A stretch of DNA of 64,000 bases, from assembly GCA_025890175.1 (NCBI GenBank), contig JANPYM010000004.1, forward strand, positions 202,984 to 266,983, read 5' to 3'. Both the position numbers and the translations under genes were made by a program. The notes beneath the pieces were generated by a model. That model saw nothing but the letters and a program-made list of their open reading frames with translations, ran no database searches and was not told where the DNA came from. The stretch's first letter is position 1, and every line of letters begins with the position of its first letter. The stretch is from Ciborinia camelliae. Lineage: Eukaryota; Ascomycota; Leotiomycetes; Helotiales; Sclerotiniaceae. This document shows positions 38,434 to 50,862 of this stretch, piece after piece.

Positions 38434-41400
38434 TATTGAACACGTAGTATGTTGTATGAGTGTATTAAAGTTATGTATAGGAATTATAAAGTAGGTAGAG
38501 GGTATTGTACAATAGAGGAAGCTAAGCTATATTAGGAGGTGGGGTAGATCTCAATTACTATAGTGAATATAATTTTTAATATTCTTTTTATAATTAATGA
38601 TTATTGAATTAAATTATATTTTAGGCTTTGTTAACTTCTACAGCAGTTTACAATTGTAATATTTATTTTTTTATAAAATTTAATCATTTCGTATTATATG
38701 ATATAATTATGTTATAGTATAAAAGTATCTAAATTACTTTTTTTTTATATTTAAGTTTATTTCAATATAATAAGTGAAAAAATTGATCGGGGTTAATTGT
38801 TTAATTAAAATGTTCACAATTTAATTAGTATTAATTATTTAAAATACTTTAAATTTATTTCTATTCATTATATTATTTTTGATGTAATATTACTTGATGT
38901 TTATATATTTGATTTTATTGTAAAATTTTTTTTTTTTAATTTAATCGATATCGTTTTTGTTATTTATAAATAACGTTAAAATAAACGATTTTATTTTTAT
39001 ATATTTTTTTAAATTTGTAATTAATTTTTTTATTTATATAAGTTTTTTAATATTTTTATTTGTAATAATTATTTTCGTTTTTATAATGTTTTGAAAAATG
39101 GATTTTTGTTTGGTTGATAATCAAATAATCATTTTTTTATAATATATAATAATAATTTTTTGTATAAATTTTTAATGTTATTTTAAATTTTATATTGAAT
39201 TAATATAAATTATATATTTCGAAGAAAATTGTTATAAATAATTAAAATATAGAATTTCAAAAGAAAAGATTTTTGCAATATATTAAAATAAATGTTTTGT
39301 AAATATAAAATATTGTATTCTGGATAATTATATTATTTTTGCAAATTGTTTTAGGGTAAAAAAAATATTCGATTGAGTTATATTAAATAAATAAATATAA
39401 AAGTTTATTATTTAAAAATAAAATTTTTTTTTATTATTAAAAAATAAATTATTTAAATTAATATTATAAATTATTATTTCGAAAGGTAAAAAAGTTTTTT
39501 TGATATTAAAAAAAATAAATTTTAAATTTTTTTAATATTTTTTTAATATAAATCAAATTATAAATTTTTAAAATATAATATTTTTTATTTTTTTTAATTT
39601 AAATTTCAAAAAATATTTGAATTAATTTAAAATTTTTATATTTTTATTTAATATTAATTCTTTTTTTAATAAAATCAATATTTGTATATTTATTCATTAA
39701 TAATAAATTATTAATGTATAATAAAAAAAATATTTTTTTTTAATAAAAAAATTCGGATTTATAAATATTAAAATTAATTTAATATTTTTCAAAAAATCTT
39801 AAATAATAAATTATTATATTCAAAATATTTATTTTAATTTATAAAAAAACTTTTTCAATTTAAAATAAATGTTTGAATTTTTTTTTAATATTTTTATAAT
39901 TTTTAAAATTTTTTTTTTGAAAAAATAAGATATTTTTATTAAGATTTTAATATTAATTAATTTATTATTTAAAAATATTATATTAATGTTTATATTATTA
40001 ATTTTAAAATCTTTAATGGTAATTTTTGTTAATATAATTTATAATGTAAAGTATTTATTAATTTTTGTAAATATTTTTTTGAAATTAATATTTTTTTATT
40101 AAAAATAATTTTTGATTATAAACTATATTTTTTTTTTAATAATTTATTTAAATTAATTTAATTTATTTTTTAAAATTTATTTAAAAATTATTAAATTTTT
40201 TTTTTTGAAATTATTTAAAAAATTTCGAAAATATTATTTTTTTGCAAATTTTTTAATTTAAATTTAATAATAAATATTTATATTAAAATATTTTTTTGTA
40301 TAACATTTTTAAGATTTATTATTTTAATTAATATTTTTATATAAATTAATTTTTTAATATTATTAATATCAATTTTCAAAATTTTGTTTTATTAAATAAT
40401 TTAATTATTAAAAATTCTTTTTAAACTTTTTTTTATAAAAATTAGATTTTAATTAAATTTTTTATTTTGTAAAATAATTAAAAAAATAATATTATTTTTT
40501 TTTTTTTTTAAAAAACTTTTTATTTAAAATAATAAGTTTTTTTTTTGTTTATATTAAATATAAAAATTTGTAGGTTTGTATTAAACTGTTTTTTATTTGA
40601 AATTTTTTTAAATGAAAAATTATATTTATTAAAATTAATATTTATAATTTTAATAATTTTTTTGAAAAATAAATTGAGGAGTAAATAAATATAATATTTT
40701 TTTATTTTTTATAAAAATATAATTTTTTTTAATATTTTTGATTAAAATTTTTTTATTAATTTTTTTAAATATTATAGATTTTGAATAAATGTTTTATAGT
40801 TGAAAATTCGAAATTTTAAAAAATTAAATAATTTATTATGATATATTTTGAAAAAAGTAATTATAAATAAAAATAAATTAATATTTTTAAATAAAAATGT
40901 ATAAATAAAAAATTGTTTTATTAATCAAACAATATATTTTATAATAATTTTTTATTAATCAATTTTTAAATTAATTTGAGATAATAAGTTTAAAAATCAA
41001 ATATTAATATTTTGTATTTTTTTTTTATAATATTGTTTATTAAATGTTTTTTGGAAAAAAAAGGTTTGAATTATTAATTAATTTTTTTAAACTTTTTTTT
41101 AAAAATAAATATCAAACTTTTTTTTTTTTATTAATTTGTATAATTATAATTTTTAAATCAGATTTTTTTTTAATTATTTGAAATAATTTTGATAATATTG
41201 GAATTATAATTATAACTCTTTTATTTGAAATATATCAAATTTAATTAATTTAAGTTATATTATTAATAATAATAATAAAATATTAATTTTTAATTAAAGA
41301 GATTAATTATATTTTAAAAGAATTATAATAAATTTAATAAAATTTGATAAATATATAAATAATAATATATTTATTAAAATACTTTTTTATTTGTTTTATA

Positions 41401-43094
41401 AAATAAAATTTATAGGTTTTTTATTCCTTAATTTTAATTCTTTTATCGAATTTGAAATCAATTATATATTTTTTAAATTAATTTAATTAATCATAATTCA
41501 AATATTTAAAATATTTGTAAATAAATTTTATAAATATTTTATTTAAATTTATATTTTTATTATATATAATCAAAACAAATTGTTAAAAAATATATAAGCT
41601 TTTCGATTTTTTAATAATAAAATATAATTGATCGAATTTTTAATATAATATAAAATTGTTTTTAAATATAATTTTATAATTAAAGTTTGTAAATAAATTA
41701 ATAAAAATAAAATAAATAAAATTAAATTTAAATATAAATTATATATTAAATAATATTATTATTTTAATTTTAGTTTTTTTAAAAATAATATTTTTAATAA
41801 AAAAGTTATTAATTATTTTTATATTTTTAAAAATTAATTAATATTAAATATATTTTAAATTATTAAATTGTTTAATAAAATATTAAAAAATATCGAAATT
41901 AAATATTTATTTAATTAAATTAATTATATATATAATTAAATCAAAATAAATAACATTATTATATTAATTATTAATAAAACTAATTTTAATATTTTTGTTT
42001 TTATTTTTGTTTTTTTTATTAATAAATTTTTTATTATTATTTTTAATATTTTTTTAAGTTTTTATTAAAAAACAATAATTTTTTTAATAATATTTTATTT
42101 TTAAATAAAAACAATATTGATTTTTAATAATTTTATTAATTTTATTTTTGAAATTATTATTATTTTTATTTCAATTATTTTATTTAAAATTATTATAATT
42201 ATTATAATCCCGGAATTTATTATATTATTCTTCTTTATTATATTTACATTATAATTTTTAATTATTAATAATATTTATTATTATTATTATAATTGGTTTT
42301 TTTATTATTATAAAAATAATTATAATATTTTGAAAAAAGAAATCGAAATTGAGAATAAATATTTTCATTTATTATTATTTAAATAATTCAAAAATTTTAA
42401 TTAAAAATTATTGAAAGATTTTTTTGTTATTAATAATTTGAATATTAAAAAAAATTTATTATTAAAAATAAAAAAATTGTTTAAGAAATTAATAAAGTAA
42501 TTAGGTTTTAAAATCGAATTTAATATAATAAAATTGTTTTTTGATTTTTATAATAAATTATAAATATATTGAATTATTATTTTTTTTTAATATTTTTTAT
42601 ATATTAATAATATTAAAATTTTAAATAAAAGATATTAAAATTAAATAATATATATTATTAATGTTAAAATTTAAAATCGATAAAATATAATTACAATATT
42701 TTTTATAATCATTAAATAGATTTTTGTTATTTAAAATATTTAATTTCTTTTTAATGTTTTTTATGATATTAATAATTTTTGTAAAAATTAATATTAAAAA
42801 AATCAAATCTTTAAATTCGTTTTAATTATTGTTTTTAAATATAATTATTTTTCTTTATTTCGTAACAACGAAAAAAGAATTAAAAAAAATTGTATTCAAG
42901 CTTGATATAATTATTGATAAAATACAATTATATAAACTTTATAATTTATTGAACATATAGTATATTGTATAAATATATTAAAATTATATATAAAAATTGT
43001 AAAATAAATAAAAAGTATTGTATAATAAAGAAAGCTAAGTTATATTAAGAGGTGGGGTAGACCTCGGTCATTATAGTGAATATGATCTTCAACA
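38434..43094 (-). mobile_element. Complete Ty1/Copia element C3, 4661 bp, TSD AATAT
   Basis: The LTRs are 38434-38581 and 42947-43094, both 148 bp (short subfamily). AATAT occurs at 38429-38433 and 43095-43099. The interior contains the gag remnant 42621-42806 and otherwise no long frame. The right (5') LTR is less mutated than the left one. The element sits in LINE copy H2. The family is Copia by its decayed gag knuckle (read in C1), size and 5-bp duplication; reverse transcriptase motifs are not readable. Confidence 0.92.
42621..42806 (-). pseudogene. Copia gag fragment in C3
   Basis: A 61-codon frame (MIFLILIFTKII...) is collinear with those at 3270-3455 and 55099-55284. It starts about 140 bp inside the 5' LTR. 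The ATG may be internal: the residues before it (near 42810, a Glu/Lys-Phe-Lys stretch) continue the same frame. The C-terminal stop is shared by the three copies. It is the N-terminal piece of gag, dead. Confidence 0.6.
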
Positions 43095-43099
43095 AATAT

Positions 43100-43565
43100 A
43101 AATATAATAAAATATATAAACTAAAAAAAAAATTATAAAATACAAAATAATTAAATATTTTTGATTATATATTTTAATTATAATAAAAAAAAAACAAAAT
43201 TTAAAATTTTAAAAAAAAAATTAAAAAAAAATAAAAGTATATACTTTATATTTTTAAAAAATAAATAAATTTTTAATATTATAAATATTTGTATAACTAT
43301 AAAAAAATTTAAAAAATATAAAGTTCTAAAGTTTTTCAAAATAATTAATTTTATATTTAATAAAGCTTTAAATATAATAAAAAAGTATTATTTATATTTA
43401 TTTAATATATATATAACAATAAAATATTATTTAAAGAATTTTAAAAAAGCGAAAACTATAATATTATTAAAATTTAATAAAAAAAAAGATAAGGTTTAAA
43501 AATATAAATTAATAATTTTTTTAAATATTTTCGAAAAGTTTTTTAAAAAAATAATAATAATAAAA
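43100..43565 (+). mobile_element. LINE interior continuing after C3
   Basis: By position this continues the LINE interrupted at 38433. It is AT-saturated with no readable motif. Confidence 0.45.
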
Positions 43566-43574
43566 TTATTAAAA

Positions 43575-43681
43575 ACGAGCTTTGAGTACGGCCGCTCGGG
43601 CCTACCAATAATAATAGCCTTCGCCATAGGCTCGGCTATTATTATTGGCTACGGCCCTTCACGACCTCCCTCGCAGCTCGT
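43575..43681. repeat. GC-rich 107-bp imperfect palindrome
   Basis: Outer arms are ACGAGCT (43575-43581) and AGCTCGT (43675-43681), inner arms CCAATAATAATAGCC (43605-43619) and GGCTATTATTATTGG (43634-43648), with GGGCC/GGCCC between them. It is isolated in saturated AT sequence and keeps its C and G. It could be a LINE 3' UTR, a foldback element or a MITE. The adjacent AGACGAGCTGC on the minus strand vaguely recalls CAGACGAAAATT of the LINE 3' end at 21270. Confidence 0.8.
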
Positions 43682-43749
43682 CTGCCGGAGGCTATCAGAT
43701 ACCTAATCTGGTAATATTGAAGCTATTCGCAAAATTCGCTTTTTTTTTG

Positions 43750-44150
43750 AAATAAAATAATTAATAAAATAATTAATAAAATAATTAACAAAATAATTAA
43801 CAAAATAATTAACAAAATAATTATCAAAATAATTAACAAAATAATTAATAAAATAATTAACAAAATAATTAATAAAATAATTAACAAAATAATTAATAAA
43901 ATAATTAACAAAATAATTAATAAAATAATTAACAAAATAATTAACAAAATAATTAACAAAATAATTAATAAAATAATTAATAAAATAATTAATAAAATAA
44001 TTAATAAAATAATTAATAAAATAATTAATAAAATAATTAATAAAATAATTAATAAAATAATTAATAAAATAATTAATAAAATAATTAATAAAATAATTAA
44101 TAAAATAATTAATCAAATAATTAATAAAATAATTAATAAAATAATTAATT
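43750..44150. repeat. 12-bp minisatellite AAAATAATTAA(C/T)
   Basis: About 33 units. The left half mixes C and T at the variable position; the right half is nearly all T. In translation it gives runs of YFIN or YFVN, which I treat as repeat shadow, not protein. Confidence 0.95.
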
Positions 44151-44248
44151 CTTTTAAAAATAAAATAGAATTATTAATTATTATTTTTAAAATTTATATA
44201 AATTTTTAACTTTTTTTTCTTTTTCTATTTTTTTTTAATTCTTTTTAA

Positions 44249-44684
44249 TTATATATTTATATTTATATTTATATTTATATTTATATTTATATTTATATTT
44301 ATATTTATATTTATATTTATATTTATATTTATATTTATATTTATATTTATATTTATATTTATATTTATATTTATATTTATATTTATATTTATATTTATAT
44401 TTATATTTATATTTATATTTATATTTATATTTATATTTATATTTATATTTATATTTATATTTATATTTATATTTATATTTATATTTATATTTATATTTAT
44501 ATTTATATTTATATTTATATTTATATTTATATTTATATTTATATTTATATTTATATTTATATTTATATTTATATTTATATTTATATTTATATTTATATTT
44601 ATATTTATATTTATATTTATATTTATATTTATATTTATATTTATATTTATATTTATATTTATATTTATATTTATATTTATATTT
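44249..44684. repeat. (TTTATA)n hexanucleotide array, about 72 copies
   Basis: A perfect hexamer array without C or G, ended by TTTAGTATATTT. Confidence 0.95.
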
Positions 44685-44719
44685 AGTATATTTATATTTC
44701 TGTATTCAAGTTATTTTTT

Positions 44720-45610
44720 AACCTTTTTTATTAATTCTTTTTATTAAATTCTTTATTCATTTTTTTAATAATCTTTTTATAAATCTTTTTATTAACCTTT
44801 TTTATTCATTTTTTTATTAACCTTTTTTATTAACTTTTTTATAAATTTCTTTATTACTCTTTTTATTCATTTTTTTAATAATTCTTTTAATAATTTTTTT
44901 AATAATTCTTTTATAAATCATTTTAATAATCTTTTTTATTAACTTCTTTTATTAATCCTTTTATAAATCATTTTATTAATCATTTTATTAATCATTTTAT
45001 TAATCATTTTATTAATCTTTTTATTAATTTCATTTCTTAATCTTTTTTATTAATCTTTTTTATTAATCTTTTTTATTAATCTTTTTTATTAATCTTTTTT
45101 ATTAATTTTTTTTATTAATCTTTTTATTAATCTTTTTTATTAATTTTTTTTATTAATCTTTTTATTAATCTTTTTTATTAATCTTTTTTATTAATCTTTT
45201 TTATTAATTTTTTTATTAATCTTTTTATTAATTTCATTTCTTAATCTTTTTTATTAATCTTTTTTATTAATCTTTTTTATTAATCTTTTTTATTAATCTT
45301 TTTTATTAATTTTTTTTATTAATCTTTTTATTAATCTTTTTTATTAATTTTTTTTATTAATCTTTTTATTAATCTTTTTTATTAATCTTTTTTATTAATC
45401 TTTTTTATTAATTTTTTTATTAATCTTTTTATTAATCTTTTTATTAATCTTTTTATTAATCTTTTTATTAATCTTTTTATTAATCTTTTTATTAATCTTT
45501 TTATTAATCTTTTTATTAATCTTTTTATTAATTTTTTTTATTAATCTTTTTTATTAATCTTTTTTATTAATTTTTTTTATTAATTTTTTTTATTAATTTT
45601 TTTTATTAAT
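44720..45610. repeat. Degenerate TTTTTTATTAATC array with a 204-bp tandem duplication
   Basis: 12- to 14-bp units of the form CTTTTTTATTAAT with variable T number. CATTTCTTAATC starts at 45031 and 45235, and the pattern of long and short units after both is the same for about 204 bp. Confidence 0.9.
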
Positions 45611-45723
45611 TATTTTTTTAATTATTTTTTATTAATATTTAAATTTTGTTTTTTAATTCTTCTTTTTATTAATTATTTATTATTTTTTTTATTATTTTTA
45701 AAATTTATATAATTCTTATTTTA

Positions 45724-45870
<147 letters not shown>

Positions 45871-45885
45871 ATTTATTTATTTATT

Positions 45886-46173
<288 letters not shown>

Positions 46174-47894
46174 TATTAATTATAGTTTTTATATTATTTT
46201 ATAAATATCATATACTTTTTAAAAAAAAAATTTAATTAATGTTTTCGTATAAATCTACATACTTTTAAATCACTCAATCAGTATCCGTTTTGCATAACTT
46301 AAAAAAAAAATGTTAATCAAAATCAAAAAAACTTTAATAATAAATTTTTTAATAATTACAAATTATATAAATATAAAAATTATATTATTAAAAAGTTTAC
46401 AATTGAATTAATAAACTTATTAATTTGAATTATAGTTTATATATTTCTATATACTTATTGTGTTGAATAATACTTTTTATTTAAATGTTTCTTGATTTTG
46501 ATATTCCCGCACAGATTTTTACATACTTTTTTCAGTCAATCTGTATTAATCAATTCCAGGGCTTACATAATCAATTTAGTGTTTTAAAATATGTATGTTA
46601 GAGAAGAGAAGAGATAATAATAAAAAATATATATTTTTAAATTATTAAATAAAGGTATAATTTTATTATAATATTTTGAAAATATTAGAATTTTTAATTA
46701 AACAAATTTATATAATTTGGAATTAGTTTTTGAAATATATAACAAATATATTTAATTTAAATATATTAAAAATATTTAATAATATATTATATTTTAAATT
46801 AATATATATTTTATATATAAAAAATATTTTTATATAAATAATACAATTTATAAAACGTTTTTTAAATAATAAAACAAATAATATTATAATTAATAATTAT
46901 ATAAATTTATAATAATTAATATTTAATAAAATATTATAAAGATTATTAATTAATTTAATATTATTTTTATTTTATAATAACAAATTAATTAAAATATATA
47001 TATTAATAAAACAAATAATAAATATAATAAAATTTATAAATAATATTAATATTATAATTTAAAATTTAAAATTAATTAATTAAAAAAAATTGTAAAATAT
47101 TAAAAGAAATTTATAAATTATATTTAAAATAAATAGTTTAATATAAAATATAATTTGTTTTTGAAAAATATTAATTTTTATATTTAACTTATTATTAGAA
47201 AATATATAATATAGAATAAACAATAATATTCAATAATATTATTATATATCTTAAATTATTTATATAGATTTTAGATTTAAAAAAAATATATTAAAAAATA
47301 ACAAAACAAATATTAATATTAATATATATTATATTTTTTATTTGGAGAATAGATTTTTAATAAAATTAATAAATATATAAAGTAATAATATTATTTATTA
47401 TTATATATATATTAATTATATAATATTATTTTGAAAATCTTTAAAATATAAAAAACTGGATTATTTGGGTATTATAGATAATATAAAACAATTATTTTTA
47501 AATAGTTTTAAAAATTTATAAAATTATATTTATATTTATTTTTTATATCGAAATATATTATAAACTATTTTATTTATATTTGAATAAATTTTAAAAAATA
47601 ATATAATATAGATTATAAGTATAAGGATATAATATAAAAATCTGTAAAATATATAATAAAATAATAAATAATAAAAAAAAGAAAAAAGAAATTAATTAAA
47701 TCGAAAAAAATATTAAATATTTTTAAAACGAAATAAATGTTAGATTAAATAAATATATAATTAATTTATAATAATATTAAAAAGGCAAAATATATTAAAA
47801 AAAAATATAATATATTAATAAAATATTATTAAAGATTTTAAAAAGTGATAGATAAAAAAATAAATAAAAAATTGGAGGGTAAGGTAAATAGTAT
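46174..47894. other. AT-rich stretch, part of LINE block; low-RIP patch at 46240-46610
   Basis: 46240-46610 keeps more C and G, including CCCGCACAG and TTCCAGGGC, and has an imperfect direct repeat (ATCTACATACTTTTAAATCACTC near 46253 against ATTTTTACATACTTTTTTCAGTC near 46514). The rest has no recognisable gene. Confidence 0.5.
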
Positions 47895-47957
47895 TGTTGT
47901 GACAGGGGTCACCCCTGTCAGTCACGTGACCCTGTCACGTGCTTTCGCCTGCGCGCG
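47895..47957 (+). mobile_element. Repeat D head, 63-bp fragment
   Basis: Identical to 7348-7410 and 57130-57192, then breaks directly into a poly-A stretch where the other copies continue with CTAGCGCGG. No further repeat D sequence follows. Either the copy is truncated or the assembly is broken here. Confidence 0.85.
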
Positions 47958-48129
47958 CAAAAAAAAAGATTTTATATAAAATATAAAAAGTTTATGGGTA
48001 ATAATAATATAAATAATTAAAATAGAGATATTAATATAATACAAGCTTAGTTTGATTAAATTATAATATATAATATAAAAATCGATTTTATAAAAATATT
48101 AAAATAATAAATCTTGTTTAGAAAGTAAT

Positions 48130-48219
48130 TAAATTTAAAGTTAAAAAAGAAAACTAAAAAATAAAAATANNNNNNNNNNTAAATTTAAAGTTAAAAAAGA
48201 AAACTAAAAAATAAAAATA
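48130..48219. other. Assembly gap (48170-48179) flanked by identical 40-mers
   Basis: The 40 bases before the ten N (48130-48169) are repeated exactly after them (48180-48219). This is most simply an unmerged contig overlap, not a real tandem repeat. Confidence 0.93.
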
Positions 48220-48328
48220 TTTTTTAATTTAAAAATTATCGAAAAATCTAATTATAATCTTTGTTTTTTTAATTTTCTTTTTTAAAACATTATATTTATA
48301 TTATAAAAAGTTAATAAAAATTTAATAT

Positions 48329-48480
48329 ACAAAAAAAAAAAACAAAAAAAAAAAAACAAAAAAAACAAAAAAAAAACAAAAAAAAATAAAAAAAAAAACA
48401 AAAAAAATAAAAAAAAATAAAAAAAATAAAAAAAAAACAAAAAAAATAAAAAAAATAAAAATAAAAATAAATTAAAAAAA
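48329..48480. repeat. A-rich run with interspersed C or T
   Basis: Blocks of 5-13 A separated by single C or T. Low complexity, no other content. Confidence 0.85.
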
Positions 48481-48779
48481 ATAATTTATTTTAATATAAT
48501 ATATATTAATAAATATATTGAAAAAGTTTGTAATTAATTTTAAAATCTTTATTTGCTAGATATAATTCGTAATTTTATTATTTCTAATATCTTTTTTTTA
48601 ATTTTATATTTATTTTAATTATAATAAATATAATTGTTTTATAAAAAATATAAAAGATCTCCGAAATTAAATAAAAATCGGTCTATATATTTTAATAAAT
48701 TTGATTATTATAATTAATAAAAAGTTTTTTATAAAAAACAAATTAATGTTTTATTACAAAAATAATAAAGTTTTAATTA

Positions 48780-49450
48780 TTTAGTAAAACAATATTATTA
48801 ATAATATTATTATTAACAATTTTATTATATATATTAATAGTTGCAATAATAATATATATAAATTTCAAATATTTAACAAAAATCTATAAATAATAAATTA
48901 ATTTAAAAAAAAATAAAAATAAATAAATAAATAAAAATAAATAAATAAATAAAATATATACTAGTATTTTAATATAAATTTTTATTAATATAATAATAAA
49001 AACATTTTTTATATATATGTATATAAATAAAATTTAGATTTATATCCAAATTATAAAAACAATATATATAATAATTGTAAAAAAATTAAATTAAAAAACA
49101 AATTTTCTTTAACAATTTATTAATACATTTACTAACAATATAAACTTTTTTTTGAAAAATGTTATTAAAATAAAGATAATAAAATTAAAATTGAAAAAAA
49201 GTAAAGTTTAGGATATAATATAAAAAAATATATATATAGATAAATGAAAATAAAAAAACATTATTATTAAATCAACATTATTAAATAACAATTATTTAAT
49301 AATAATATAATTATAAATAAAAACAAAGGATACGGATTAGGGATAAAGAAATATTACTAGAATATTGTTGGGATATAAAATATATAAACAAATAAGGGGT
49401 AATGTATAAATAAAAAAAAAGAAAATATATAAATAAATAAATAAATAAAC
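48780..49450 (-). repeat. Dispersed repeat E, copy 2
   Basis: The reverse complement of about 6780-7340. The (ATTT)n site is short here (four or five units near 49432-49448). It is less mutated than copy 1 in places, for example 49325-49400. Confidence 0.7.
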
Positions 49451-49777
49451 TAATAAACAAAAAAAAAATAATAAAAAAATTATTTGTTAGATTATAAAGA
49501 AATATAATAAAATATATAAATTAATTTATTATATATTATAAAATTATAAAATTATTAATTAAAATCGTTTTTGAGATTAAAATATTATAGGTTATACAAT
49601 ATTTAATAAAACGAACGAGTAATAAAAACAATTTAAATATATATCAAAAGAAATTTAGATTTTTTTATTTTTGTTTTTTTATTAGTTTTATATTGTATAT
49701 AATTATAGGTTTATTGTACAGTCTTTATATATATTTATATAGATAAACCTAATTGATTAAGAATTTATTATTACTAT

Positions 49778-50113
49778 ATAAAAATAAGCTTAAAATACTT
49801 TAAATAATTAATATTAATTAAATTATAAATATTTTAATTAAATAATTAATTTTAATTAGTGTTTTTATTTATTATATTAAAATAAATTTAAATATAAAAA
49901 AAAATTAATTATATTTGAAAAAAATTTAAATACTTTTATATTATAATATAATTATATTATATAATACGGAATAATTAAACTTTATTGGAGAATAAATATT
50001 ATAATTATAAGTTATTATAAAAATTAATAAAATCTAAAATATAATTTAATGATTATTAATTATAAAAAGAATATTAAAGATTATATTATTATACCATATT
50101 TATTATAATAATA
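49778..50113 (+). mobile_element. Copia C2, 3' end with start of 3' LTR
   Basis: It begins with the 12-bp duplication and continues the C2 interior from 35815. The LTR start (TATTAAAG) is near 50071, and the LTR is interrupted at 50114 by the Helitron-like element. Its remainder is not found. Confidence 0.7.
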
Positions 50114-50862
50114 CTAGCCGTCGCGGAAAATTTTATTTTCAGACTATGGATTCGCAGAATCATTTTTCTTATATTTTTAAAAATATTTATAAGGGCTAGC
50201 CCTTAAACCCTCGATCCTTGCTTTGCTCGAGAATTATATATAATTTTATAAATATTTATTATAATCTTGAAATATTATATAATACAATAACAAAATATGG
50301 TATTTTGAAATTGAACTTATTGTAATTTAGGATAAATAACCAAAGGTTATGTATTTCAACTAATAGTGGTGTATTATCTATACAATAGGTATATATAATA
50401 TTTTGTATTAAAAGTAATCAGGGCTATATAAGCTATACGGATTGTAAAGCGGTCTATAAATTTAATATAGTTTAGCGCCCTATTTCAAATTTAAATAATA
50501 TATAAGATTCAATTTTAATTTTATAATAATATTAAATACATTATATAATTTGTATTTTTATATAATTTATTTTTTCAATATTTTATATATGATTTTAATA
50601 TATTTTAATAATATAATTTATAATCTTATCATTAATCAATAATTGAATTAATAAAACTTAATTCTATAAATTTATTATTTAAATTATTATTTTTATAATT
50701 GTTAATAATAATAAAATGTCAATTATAAAAAACCATTAATTTTGATAAAACGTTAATTGTAGAAAATTGTTAATTATAAAAAATTATTAATTATAAAAAA
50801 CTATCAATTTTAATAAAACATTAATTATAAAAAATTATTAATTATAAAAAATTGTTAACTAT
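50114..50862 (-). mobile_element. Helitron-like element copy 2, 3' terminal part
   Basis: On the plus strand it starts CTAGCCGTCGCGG at 50114 with A before it (T after CTAG on the element strand). The inverted motif ATTCGCAGAAT is at 50150-50160. It is collinear in reverse with 19570-20151 but less mutated (for example 50190-50230 and 50430-50490). A Copia is inserted at 50863; the element resumes at 55602. Confidence 0.65.

Noticed and set aside
43703..44116. Minus-strand frame of 137 codons made of YFIN and YFVN repeats
   Set aside because: It is the translation of a 12-bp minisatellite; any array with a period divisible by three and no stop gives such a frame.
48130..48219. Real 40-bp tandem repeat
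   Set aside because: The copies lie exactly on both sides of an N gap, which points to an assembly overlap.
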